Shown piece by piece: positions 43,672 through 52,284 of a stretch of 64,000 bases of DNA (the first letter of the stretch is position 1; each line of letters starts with the position of its first letter). The stretch is taken from contig NZ_CANMAX010000005.1 of the NCBI RefSeq assembly GCF_947495995.1, forward strand, positions 218,828 through 282,827, read 5' to 3'. The position numbers and the translations under genes were made by a program. The DNA is from an uncultured Tenacibaculum sp. GTDB taxonomy: Bacteria; Bacteroidota; Bacteroidia; Flavobacteriales; Flavobacteriaceae. A model generated the notes under the pieces. That model saw only the letters and a list, made by a program, of their open reading frames with translations. It ran no database searches and was not told where the DNA came from.

Positions 43672-46600
43672 ATGAAACACAAACTTATGCTACTAAGCAT
43701 CTTCGGCTTAGTACTAAATTTTTATGCCCAAAACATTAACTTTTCTGATCCTATTTTTAAACAGTTTATACTTCAAGGAACTAGAATTGATGCTGATAAA
43801 AACGGAGAAATCAGTACACAAGAAGCAGCTGCTGTTAATGATATGTATATTTTACATGCACCTATTACTAACGCTTCAGATTTACAATTTTTTCCGAATT
43901 TAAAATCTTTAGTTATTCAAGTAACTTCTCTTACTTCTATTGATTTAAGTAACAATACTACACTAGAAACTTTAGAAATTAACTACAATAATTCTCTTAC
44001 GTCAATAGATTTGTCAAATAATGTATTACTTAAAAATGCTTACATACATGAGAATAATTTAGCTTCAATTGATGTATCGAATAATACAGAATTAACTAAT
44101 CTAAAAATTAATAGAAATAAGCTAACTACTCTTGATGTAAGTAATAATTTAAAACTAAAAGAATTAGATGCTGGTGAAAATTTAATTACAAGTCTTAATT
44201 TACCTGCAAACAACATATTAGAAAACATTATTTTATATTCTAATGCAATAACTACAATTGATTTAAGTAACTCTCCTCTAGTTAAAAGAGTACTTCTTTC
44301 TAACAATCAAATAACAAGTTTAAATACTACTAGTAACATAGATCTTGAAAGTTTAGTTATTAATGATAATCTTATTTCCACATTAGATCTATCATTGAAT
44401 ACAAAACTAAACACACTAAATCTTGAAAATAACAAACTTACTTCGATAGATATCTCTAATAATAGTAACATAAAATATTTATCTATCGGAGGAAATTTAA
44501 TCTCCTCATTAGATTTAAGAATATTCAACATCAGTATTTTATCATTCGATAACAATCCAAATCTAACTCATGCATTTTTGGCTGGAGCAAACACATTTCA
44601 AGGAGCCTTTAAATATGTAACTTTTAAAGATTGTCCTAATTTGGTAAATCTATGTGTATCTCCTCAGTTTAAACAAGCTGCAGAAGAAAGAAAAACTGAA
44701 ACTGGGTATTTTAATTATAATGTAGGAAACTGTGGGGATGATATTAATTTTACTGATTCAGTTTTTAAAACAGCAATCTTAAATCAAGATCAGGTAATCG
44801 ATATAAATGGAAATGGTGAGGTTTCTTTATCAGAAGCTACATTGGTTTCTAAATTATCTCTTGTTGGAAAAGGCATTCAGGACATGTCCGAAATTAAGTA
44901 TTTCACTAATTTAAAAGAATTAACTATTCATGAATCAGGATTAACATCATTAAACTTAGATGACAATATTCTTTTAGAAAATTTACATGTCCACTCTAAT
45001 CTTTCAATAATTAACCTTGAGAAAAACACAAAACTAAAGTCATTATATATCAATAACGAAGAGCTTACAAACATTGACTTAAGTACTAACACAGCTCTTA
45101 CTGAAATTCGTTTTTTAACTAAAAAGTTAGCTACTTTAGATTTACAAAATAATGTATTGTTAGAGCGTTTTACCTTACATTACGACGATCAAATTACAGC
45201 TATAGATTTCAGTAACAATATCAATTTGAATTATGTTAGTTTAAGAGATAACCCAGAATTAGCTAGTATTAATGTAACCAATAACACCAATCTAGATCAT
45301 CTTATAATTTACACTAGTAAAATATCAAACATAGATGTAACTAATAATACAGAATTAACTTATTTAGGAGTTTTAGATACTGATATTTCTTCTTTAAATG
45401 TAAGCAATAATTTAAAACTAAAAGATCTAGTAATTAATGCTCCTTTATTAACATCAATAGATATTTCTAATAATACTGCTTTAGAAACTTTTGATTTAGC
45501 TGCTAGTCAAGTTACTAATATAGATCTGAGCAATAATACATTATTGAAAACTGCTTTTTTAAATAATAATAAACTTACTAATATTGATATTTCTAATAAT
45601 ACACTATTAGATAGATTTTATATTTCAAATAATGAAATTACTTCAATTGATTTTACAAATAATACTAACTTAAGAGAGCTTGAAATTAGATCTAATAAAA
45701 TAAAGGAATTAGATGTAAGAAACTGTTCTTTAGAAGTTTTAAACTTTGATGGAAATGAAGATCTAACTAAAGCGTATCTATCAAATCAATTATTTGGAAA
45801 TAATTTCGATAATGTTTCATACCTATTTTGTCCAAACTTAGAAAGTATATGTATTGATACTCAATTTGTAAATCTTGCCAAAGAGAGAAGAAATCTTTCA
45901 GATTATTCAGACTACAAAGTAACAACAAACTGCGATAGTAACTTTATATCTGGACAAATACGTTTTGATATTGACAAAAATGGTTGTGATACAAATGACA
46001 GAGGTTTTGCATCTGGTTTGCGCTTTAATATTTTCCCGTTAACTGGTGGAATTCCTGTTACCGTTTTTCCAGATGAAAATGGTTTTTATGAAGTCGAAGT
46101 TGGCAGCGGCACATATATTATGCTTGCAAATTTTGATCGTCCTAGTGATTTTCAATTAAGTCCAGAATTAATATTTCAACCTGGAAATCCTAATTCACAA
46201 ATACCAATTAACTTTCCTGCAAACGGACCTGTAGTTACAAAAGATTTTTGTGTGAAAAGTTTAGTTGATTTTAACGATCTTGAAATTACTATGATTCCTG
46301 ACGGTGATCCTGCACGACCTGGTTTCGATGCATCTTATACAATCACTTATACCAACAGAGGAACAACAACACAATCGGGAACAATTTCATTAGATTACAC
46401 AGAAAATATTTTGACATTAGTAAGTGCTAATCCTGTAGTAGAAACTACAACTACCGACAATTTCGCTTGGTCTTTTACAGATTTAAAACCTTATGAAAGT
46501 AGAGAAATTCAAATAACTCTAAATGTAAATACACCTACAGCATCTCCTGCTGTAAACGATGGTGATATTTTAGATTATACCGCTACTATTACTGGTACAG

Positions 46601-47322
46601 TAGATGAATCTCCAGAAGATAACACTATGAATTTAAAACAAACTGTAGTGAACTCTTTTGATCCGAATGACAAAACTTGTTTAGAAGGAAATCGATTAGA
46701 TCCAGACGATGTTGGTCAGTATTTACACTACTTAATACGCTTTGAAAATTTAGGAACAGCATCAGCAATAAACGTTCGTATTGAAGATGAAATTGATATT
46801 AATGTTTTTGATTTAACAACTCTAGAACCTTTACAAGCCAGTCATCATTTTGTTACTACAATTACAGATACTACAGTTCAATTCATATTCGAAGATATTA
46901 ATCTTCCTTTCGATGATGCAAATAACGATGGTTATGTTTTATTTAAAATTAAAACTTTAGATACTTTAGTTGAAGGTGATAATATTGATAATAAAGCAGG
47001 AATTTACTTCGATTTTAATCATCCTGTTATTACAAATACAGAACGTGTAGAAGTAAAGAAAGAAGTACAAATTCCTACAACTTTTGATGACTTTTTTACA
47101 CTATATCCAAATCCAACTTCAGGTGTAGTAAATTTAACTCAGAAAATTACTGATGTTCAAATACAATACATTAGTGTTCATGATCTTTCAGACAGAATGG
47201 TTGGATTCTTTTTTGGTTATGTACCAACTTTTGATATTGGATATCTTTTCCCTAATGTTTACGTAATAAAAATACACACAGATAAAGGAGTATTGACTAA
47301 AAAGTTTGTGAAAACAAATTAA
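43672..47322 (+). CDS. Secreted leucine-rich-repeat protein with EF-hand-like loops and T9SS type A sorting tail
   Basis: The 1216-aa product starts at ATG 43672, chosen over an upstream frame start at 43606 because it gives a clean signal peptide ending FYAQ. It has two parallel modules. The first has an EF-hand-like loop DADKNGEISTQE (40–51) followed by an LRR array built on IDLSNNT.L..L. The second repeats the layout with DINGNGEVSLSE and another LRR array. A SdrD/collagen-binding B-like region (about 760–860), a DUF11-like region and a CshA/DUF7619-type region follow. It ends with the T9SS type A tail LYPNPTSG…KKFVKTN. It is probably a cell-surface adhesin. Confidence 0.9.
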   Translation: MKHKLMLLSIFGLVLNFYAQNINFSDPIFKQFILQGTRIDADKNGEISTQEAAAVNDMYILHAPITNASDLQFFPNLKSLVIQVTSLTSIDLSNNTTLETLEINYNNSLTSIDLSNNVLLKNAYIHENNLASIDVSNNTELTNLKINRNKLTTLDVSNNLKLKELDAGENLITSLNLPANNILENIILYSNAITTIDLSNSPLVKRVLLSNNQITSLNTTSNIDLESLVINDNLISTLDLSLNTKLNTLNLENNKLTSIDISNNSNIKYLSIGGNLISSLDLRIFNISILSFDNNPNLTHAFLAGANTFQGAFKYVTFKDCPNLVNLCVSPQFKQAAEERKTETGYFNYNVGNCGDDINFTDSVFKTAILNQDQVIDINGNGEVSLSEATLVSKLSLVGKGIQDMSEIKYFTNLKELTIHESGLTSLNLDDNILLENLHVHSNLSIINLEKNTKLKSLYINNEELTNIDLSTNTALTEIRFLTKKLATLDLQNNVLLERFTLHYDDQITAIDFSNNINLNYVSLRDNPELASINVTNNTNLDHLIIYTSKISNIDVTNNTELTYLGVLDTDISSLNVSNNLKLKDLVINAPLLTSIDISNNTALETFDLAASQVTNIDLSNNTLLKTAFLNNNKLTNIDISNNTLLDRFYISNNEITSIDFTNNTNLRELEIRSNKIKELDVRNCSLEVLNFDGNEDLTKAYLSNQLFGNNFDNVSYLFCPNLESICIDTQFVNLAKERRNLSDYSDYKVTTNCDSNFISGQIRFDIDKNGCDTNDRGFASGLRFNIFPLTGGIPVTVFPDENGFYEVEVGSGTYIMLANFDRPSDFQLSPELIFQPGNPNSQIPINFPANGPVVTKDFCVKSLVDFNDLEITMIPDGDPARPGFDASYTITYTNRGTTTQSGTISLDYTENILTLVSANPVVETTTTDNFAWSFTDLKPYESREIQITLNVNTPTASPAVNDGDILDYTATITGTVDESPEDNTMNLKQTVVNSFDPNDKTCLEGNRLDPDDVGQYLHYLIRFENLGTASAINVRIEDEIDINVFDLTTLEPLQASHHFVTTITDTTVQFIFEDINLPFDDANNDGYVLFKIKTLDTLVEGDNIDNKAGIYFDFNHPVITNTERVEVKKEVQIPTTFDDFFTLYPNPTSGVVNLTQKITDVQIQYISVHDLSDRMVGFFFGYVPTFDIGYLFPNVYVIKIHTDKGVLTKKFVKTN

Positions 47323-47344
47323 TCTTTTTCACTTATTGATATAA

Positions 47345-47376
47345 AAAAACACTCGTTCTATGTAACGAGTGTTTTT
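47345..47376 (+). terminator. Terminator of the LRR gene
   Basis: A 13-bp stem aaaaacactcgtt / aacgagtgttttt with a 6-nt loop, 22 nt past the stop. Confidence 0.85.
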
Positions 47377-47463
47377 CATTTATAAAGATGATTTATGACT
47401 CAGATAAGGCTTAATTTGAATTCATTACTTTTACATGCCTATTTTTTTAAAACCAAATTTCTA

Positions 47464-48141
47464 ATGAAAAGATATATTCTTATTTTAAGTTTTATTTTCA
47501 GTATACAAATTAATGCACAAACTACTATTCCTGAGGATCCAGAAAAAGAATTAGGAGTTTGGTACATGTACAATGGATCTCATCAAATATCAGATAAGTT
47601 CAGTATAAAATCGATGGCCCATTTTCGCTTTTTTGAAATTGGTGAAGACATGCAACAATTTATAGGTCGTTTCGGAGCAAATTACAAATTCAATAAAACA
47701 TTTAGTGCTACTTTAGGATATGCTTATTTAAATACAGATACTTCTTATGAAGTAGATGGCGGTACTTTTGGAGATCATCGTATTTATGAAGATTTATTAG
47801 CAAATTATAAAATTTCATCTTTAAAATTTTCGCACCGTTTACGTGCAGAACAACGTTTTTTTAGATCACAAACCGGGCATTTTATTCGTTATCAATTGGC
47901 ATTAAGTTATCCTTTAAGCGAGAAATGGTCTACCTATTTGTATGATGAAGTATTCTTTGATTTTGACGGACAATCGTACAATCAAAATTGGTTAGGAGCT
48001 GGAGTTCGTTATCAGCTTTCAAAAGTAGTTCGATTACAATTAGGATACATGAGTATTAATACAGATGCTAGTCAAAACTTCGATCGAATTCAAATAGGAA
48101 TTGCTATAAATACCGATCATAGAAAAAAGACTAAACAATAA
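47464..48141 (+). CDS. DUF2490 outer-membrane beta-barrel protein
   Basis: The 225-aa product starts at ATG 47464, which gives the signal peptide MKRYILILSFIFSIQINAQ; an in-frame ATG at 47395 lacks one. Alternating aromatic/polar strands such as GVWYMYNGSHQIS, GRFGANYKFNKTFSATLGYAYL, HRLRAEQRFF and YDEVFFDF fit DUF2490 barrels. Its function is unknown. It is probably transcribed with the following DUF819 gene (63-nt gap). Confidence 0.85.
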   Translation: MKRYILILSFIFSIQINAQTTIPEDPEKELGVWYMYNGSHQISDKFSIKSMAHFRFFEIGEDMQQFIGRFGANYKFNKTFSATLGYAYLNTDTSYEVDGGTFGDHRIYEDLLANYKISSLKFSHRLRAEQRFFRSQTGHFIRYQLALSYPLSEKWSTYLYDEVFFDFDGQSYNQNWLGAGVRYQLSKVVRLQLGYMSINTDASQNFDRIQIGIAINTDHRKKTKQ

Positions 48142-48204
48142 TTTTTTATTTAGTTTCCTTTAAATATCATATTTTGTGATCCAATCAAACCTTAATCTAA
48201 TTAC

Positions 48205-49473
48205 ATGGAAAGTCAACCAATATTTACAAACGATGCCATAGTATTCGGAATTTTAATGATTTCGCTTGGTTTTGTTTTTTACACAGAAAGTATCAAACAA
48301 GGTTTTTGGAAAAAGTTTTATAAAATAGTACCTGGTGTATTAATGTGTTATTTAATTCCTGCTATTTTTAATTCACTCGGAATTATATCAGCAGATACAT
48401 CGAAAACATATTATATCGCAAGTCGTTATTTACTTCCTGCTTCATTAGTTTTAATGACGTTAAGTATCGATTTAAAAGCTATTTTCAATCTTGGTCCAAA
48501 AGCTCTAATCATATTCTTCACCGGAACCATAGGAATTGTTCTCGGTGGACCTTTAGCTATTTTACTAATTTCTATTGTTTCTCCTGAAACTGTTGGCGGT
48601 GTAGGATTCGATGCGGTTTGGAGAGGTTTATCTACTCTTGCTGGTAGTTGGATTGGTGGTGGTGCAAATCAAGCAGCAATGCTAGAAATCTACCAATATA
48701 ACCCACAAAAATATGGAGGAATGGTACTTGTTGATATTGTAGTTGCTAATGTTTGGATGGCTATATTATTAATAGGAATCGGAAAATCTGATAAAATTGA
48801 CAAATGGTTAAAAGCAGATAATTCTGCCATAGAAAATTTAAAGCAAAAAGTAAGTTCATTCTCAGAAAGCGTTACTAGAAATCCTACCTTAACAGATTTA
48901 ATGGTAATTCTTGCGTTAGCATTTGGTGCTGTAGGAATTGCTCATTTCGGAGCTGAAGGTATTTCTTCTTTCTTGAAAAATAGTTTTGAAGTTGTTGCAG
49001 ATAAAACCTCTGCCCTATCTTCTTTTTCATCTAAGTTTTTCTGGATGGTAACTATTGCTACAATTATTGGAATTTCACTTTCTTTTACTAAAGCTAAAAA
49101 TTATGAAGGTGCTGGTGCTAGTAAAATCGGAAGTGTTTTTATTTACATTTTAGTTGCTACAATCGGTATGAAAATGGATTTATCTAAGATTATTGAAAAC
49201 CCAGGATTAATTGCTATTGGATTTGTTTGGATGGCAATTCATGCTGGACTTTTAATTCTAGTAGCTAAACTTATTAGAGCTCCGTACTTCTTTTTAGCTG
49301 TTGGTAGTCAAGCAAATGTTGGTGGTGCAGCCAGTGCTCCTGTAGTTGCTGCGGCGTTCCATCCTTCTTTAGCAACAGTTGGAGTTTTATTAGCTGTGTT
49401 TGGTTATGTAGTAGGAACCTATGGTGCCATTTTGTGTACAATTTTAATGGAAATAGCCTCTAAAGTTTCATAG
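48205..49473 (+). CDS. DUF819-family integral membrane protein
   Basis: The 422-aa polytopic membrane protein has about ten helices and conserved Gly-rich segments, STLAGSWIGGGANQAAM (about 145–161) and GSQANVGGAASAPVVAAAFHP (about 371–391). These are hallmark DUF819 (YjcL-like) motifs. The two inverted repeats of the family resemble secondary transporters, but the substrate is unknown. It follows the DUF2490 gene and precedes a lipoprotein gene. Confidence 0.92.
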   Translation: MESQPIFTNDAIVFGILMISLGFVFYTESIKQGFWKKFYKIVPGVLMCYLIPAIFNSLGIISADTSKTYYIASRYLLPASLVLMTLSIDLKAIFNLGPKALIIFFTGTIGIVLGGPLAILLISIVSPETVGGVGFDAVWRGLSTLAGSWIGGGANQAAMLEIYQYNPQKYGGMVLVDIVVANVWMAILLIGIGKSDKIDKWLKADNSAIENLKQKVSSFSESVTRNPTLTDLMVILALAFGAVGIAHFGAEGISSFLKNSFEVVADKTSALSSFSSKFFWMVTIATIIGISLSFTKAKNYEGAGASKIGSVFIYILVATIGMKMDLSKIIENPGLIAIGFVWMAIHAGLLILVAKLIRAPYFFLAVGSQANVGGAASAPVVAAAFHPSLATVGVLLAVFGYVVGTYGAILCTILMEIASKVS

Positions 49474-49508
49474 AATTCTGCATATTTGCAATCGAAAATA
49501 ACGATACA

Positions 49509-50228
49509 ATGAAAAAAATTATCATAGCTTGTGTTGTTTCTTTAATCGCTTTTTCTTGTAGTGGTAAGAAGAAAGGAAACATGGTAGTAAAAGGTGAAAT
49601 TAAAGGTTTAAAGAAAGGAACCTTATACTTACAAAAGATGGTAGATACAGTATTAGTGTCTGCAGATTCTGTAAAATTATTTGATGAGAATAAGTTTGAA
49701 CTTTCTGATGATGTTAATTCTCCGGTAATGTACTACCTAACTTTTAAGAACGGAACAAACGAACCTAAACGTTTAATGTTCTTTGGAGAAAAAGGAGAAA
49801 TTACAATCAACGATAATATTGAAGAGTTTGGTTTTAAACCAACGATTACTGGATCTGAAAACCAAAAAGTGATGGATAATTTTAATAAAATTAATCATCA
49901 GTTTAAAATGAAGAGATTAGATTTTATTGCTAAAGATATTGAAGCTAGAGCTAAAAAAGATTCAGTAATGATGGATAGCTTAGATAAAGCATACAAAAAA
50001 ATGATTCGTAAACGTTTTTTATACACTACGAACTTTGCAGTATCGAATGCAGACACAGAAGCTGCTCCTTATATAGCTTTATCTGAACTTTTTGATGCTA
50101 ACTTATATTTATTAGATACGATAAATAACAGCTTAACTGATAAAATTAAAAGCTCTGATTACGGTAAACGTCTTCAAAAATTTGTAGATGAAATAAAGAA
50201 ATCGGATTCAGAAACTGAACAGAAATAA
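49509..50228 (+). CDS. DUF4369 lipoprotein
   Basis: The 239-aa protein has a lipoprotein signal ending IAFSC (Cys17) and a DUF4369 domain (about 25–120: VVKGEIKGLKKGTLYLQKM, VSADSVKLFD, FFGEKGEITI). A Lys-rich helical C-terminus follows. DUF4369 is often fused to a TlpA-like thioredoxin in Bacteroidota, but no thioredoxin domain is present here. CATATTTG at 49481–49488 (7 of 8 to TAnnTTTG) may be its own promoter. Confidence 0.85.
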   Translation: MKKIIIACVVSLIAFSCSGKKKGNMVVKGEIKGLKKGTLYLQKMVDTVLVSADSVKLFDENKFELSDDVNSPVMYYLTFKNGTNEPKRLMFFGEKGEITINDNIEEFGFKPTITGSENQKVMDNFNKINHQFKMKRLDFIAKDIEARAKKDSVMMDSLDKAYKKMIRKRFLYTTNFAVSNADTEAAPYIALSELFDANLYLLDTINNSLTDKIKSSDYGKRLQKFVDEIKKSDSETEQK

Positions 50229-50232
50229 TACT

Positions 50233-50263
50233 AAAAAATCCCGCTCATTAAGCGGGATTTTTT
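50233..50263 (+). terminator. Terminator after the DUF4369 gene
   Basis: A 13-bp stem aaaaaatcccgct / agcgggatttttt with loop catta. Confidence 0.88.
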
Positions 50264-50352
50264 ATTTTAGAAGAATTAAACAAACAAATTGCTATTGATA
50301 ATCTATACTAATAGAATGGATTCTTCTATAGAAAATAAACCATATAAAAACT

Positions 50353-51474
50353 ATGAATAAGACTCAACAACCACCTACTGCAATTGTTTTACCTACTTTA
50401 GATATTAATATTGAAGATCAATGGGAAAAAACAAGAGGAATTGCTACACCACGCTTTTCAACAGTTTCAGAATTATATCCGAATCAAGATTTTCAAGTCA
50501 TTATTGTACTTGGTAAATATCAAATTCAGCAAGGGAAAGTCCGCGTTAAAATCACCTGTGATATTGAAAGTTCAGAAGGAAACATCACATTATCGAATGG
50601 ATTCAATATCATGTTAGAAGCAGATTTAGAAAAATATATCGGTTTAATTCTATTACCAAAACTTCCTTCGTTTAGATTTGGATCTGAACATCCAGCAGGA
50701 GAATACAAAGTAATTGTAAAAGTAGATGACACAAATTCTGACGAAAAAGAAGAATCGATTGTTAATACAATAACACTTCGCAAAGAAAACCCTAATCAGC
50801 CGATTGAATTAGAAAATGAATTAGAAGCTTGGAGGCAAAACTATTATTTAGATCCAAAACCTAATGAATTAATTGCAGCTTACTGTAAATCTTTAGATGA
50901 AATAGGAATTAATAACGATGCCAATATTCTTTTCTATGTAGAAGCTTTAAACAATTCGTTATTCTTAGCTGATGATATTAATAGACTTTTAGGAGAAGGA
51001 AGTTTACCACAATTACAACGTAATGGTTTAAATATACTTTTAGCCAGATCGAATTACGAAAATGTTGATTTAGAAAATTTTTCTGAACAGGAATTAAAAA
51101 TACTTCATGAAATAAGAGACGAAGGATTTTATAATCCTTTACTTTTAGAAGAACAAGTATCGCATCCTTCAGGATTAGATATGCTTTGGAGTTTATTTTT
51201 TGCTAATGGTAAATACGAAAACATTGATAAAATCATTGAAGCTCTTGAACTACGAGTAGGAAAAGATCCTGAAAAACTTAAAGATTTACCACAAGAAGAA
51301 GCTATTGCTTATGCAATTGGATCGGCTAGTGCTTGGTCTTTAGGTTTAAATGCAAAACATCATTCATTAGTAAGAACGTATTTGATTTATAAAGTGAATC
51401 AACCAAATATTTCGGAATATATTAAAGAATCTTTAATTGCTATTCTAACAGAAATAGATACAGAAGAAAATTAA
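50353..51474 (+). CDS. Uncharacterised cytoplasmic protein (373 aa)
   Basis: The 373-aa protein has no signal peptide or membrane helix. Residues about 15–145 look like a beta-sandwich (FQVIIVLGKYQ, GKVRVKITCDI, AGEYKVIVKVDD). Residues about 155–373 are helical and Leu/Glu-rich, possibly TPR-like. I do not recognise the family. The gene stands alone between two nearly identical terminators (50233–50263 and 51482–51510), like a cassette. Confidence 0.75.
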   Translation: MNKTQQPPTAIVLPTLDINIEDQWEKTRGIATPRFSTVSELYPNQDFQVIIVLGKYQIQQGKVRVKITCDIESSEGNITLSNGFNIMLEADLEKYIGLILLPKLPSFRFGSEHPAGEYKVIVKVDDTNSDEKEESIVNTITLRKENPNQPIELENELEAWRQNYYLDPKPNELIAAYCKSLDEIGINNDANILFYVEALNNSLFLADDINRLLGEGSLPQLQRNGLNILLARSNYENVDLENFSEQELKILHEIRDEGFYNPLLLEEQVSHPSGLDMLWSLFFANGKYENIDKIIEALELRVGKDPEKLKDLPQEEAIAYAIGSASAWSLGLNAKHHSLVRTYLIYKVNQPNISEYIKESLIAILTEIDTEEN

Positions 51475-51481
51475 CTGTATT

Positions 51482-51510
51482 AAAAATCCCGCTCATTAAG
51501 CGGGATTTTT
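51482..51510 (+). terminator. Terminator after the 373-aa gene, copy of the one at 50233
   Basis: Stem aaaaatcccgct / agcgggattttt with the same catta loop as the upstream terminator; the 21-nt core is identical. Confidence 0.88.
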
Positions 51511-51528
51511 AATTTATCTCAACAAAAA

Positions 51529-52176
51529 TTAAATACTTTCTAAAGCTTTTTTAATTGCTGGAATATCTGCTCTTTTTGTATAATCTTCTTTTACAAAAGC
51601 ATATTTAATTTCGTTATTAGCGTCAATCACATAAGTTGCAGCCATTGGTAACTCACCAGTTGTATTTTGATTATGTTTTTCTAAATCGATTTTGAATTGT
51701 TCGCTATAGATTTTTTCTAATTCTTCATCTAGTTTAAAAACCAAACCTAATTCTTTCCCTAACTTATTATCAATATCACTTAAAACTTCAAACGATAATC
51801 CGTTTTTTTCTTCTGTTGTTAATGTGCTATCAGGAGTTTCAGGAGAAATTGCTATCAAATTCGCTCCTAAAGATGTAAACTCTGGTAATGCTTGCTGAAG
51901 AGCTTGTAATTCTAAATTACAATAAGGACACCAACCACCTCTATAAAAAGAAATTACTGTTGCTTTTTCTCCTTTAATCGTATCTAAACTTACTTTTTCT
52001 GATTTTACATTTGGTAATTCAAATGCTGGAAAAACATCACCTTCTTTAAATGCTTGTTCAGCTATTTTTCTTGTAATTAAATCGTTTGTAGTTTTATCCA
52101 TAACCTCTAAAATAGGTGCTGGTATTTTTTCTCTTCCTAAAGCTACTCTCGCGGCTAAAGCTTCTGTTAAACTCAT
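51529..52176 (-). CDS. Peroxiredoxin-like (AhpC/TSA) protein with CPYC site
   Basis: The 215-aa product starts at ATG 52176 (MSLTEALAARVALGREK); a start eight codons upstream is possible but less typical. The redoxin domain has GDVFPAFELPNVKSE, VISFYRGGWCPYCNLELQAL (CPYC) and LIAISPETPDS. Members reduce peroxides, with the first Cys as the likely peroxidatic residue. No signal peptide, so it is cytoplasmic. A single gene. Confidence 0.9.
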   Translation of the reverse strand: MSLTEALAARVALGREKIPAPILEVMDKTTNDLITRKIAEQAFKEGDVFPAFELPNVKSEKVSLDTIKGEKATVISFYRGGWCPYCNLELQALQQALPEFTSLGANLIAISPETPDSTLTTEEKNGLSFEVLSDIDNKLGKELGLVFKLDEELEKIYSEQFKIDLEKHNQNTTGELPMAATYVIDANNEIKYAFVKEDYTKRADIPAIKKALESI

Positions 52177-52235
52177 ATTATTTAGATTTATCGTATGCAC
52201 TTATAGTCTGAAAAACTAAACTATAATTACAAAAA

Positions 52236-52261
52236 AATCCGTCAAGTAAACTTAACGGATT
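52236..52261 (-). terminator. Terminator of the DUF885 gene
   Basis: aatccgt / acggatt arms with a partly paired loop. On the minus strand a run of seven T follows; it lies about 24 nt beyond the DUF885 stop. Confidence 0.75.
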
Positions 52262-52284
52262 TTAATTTTCTATGAATTGTGATC

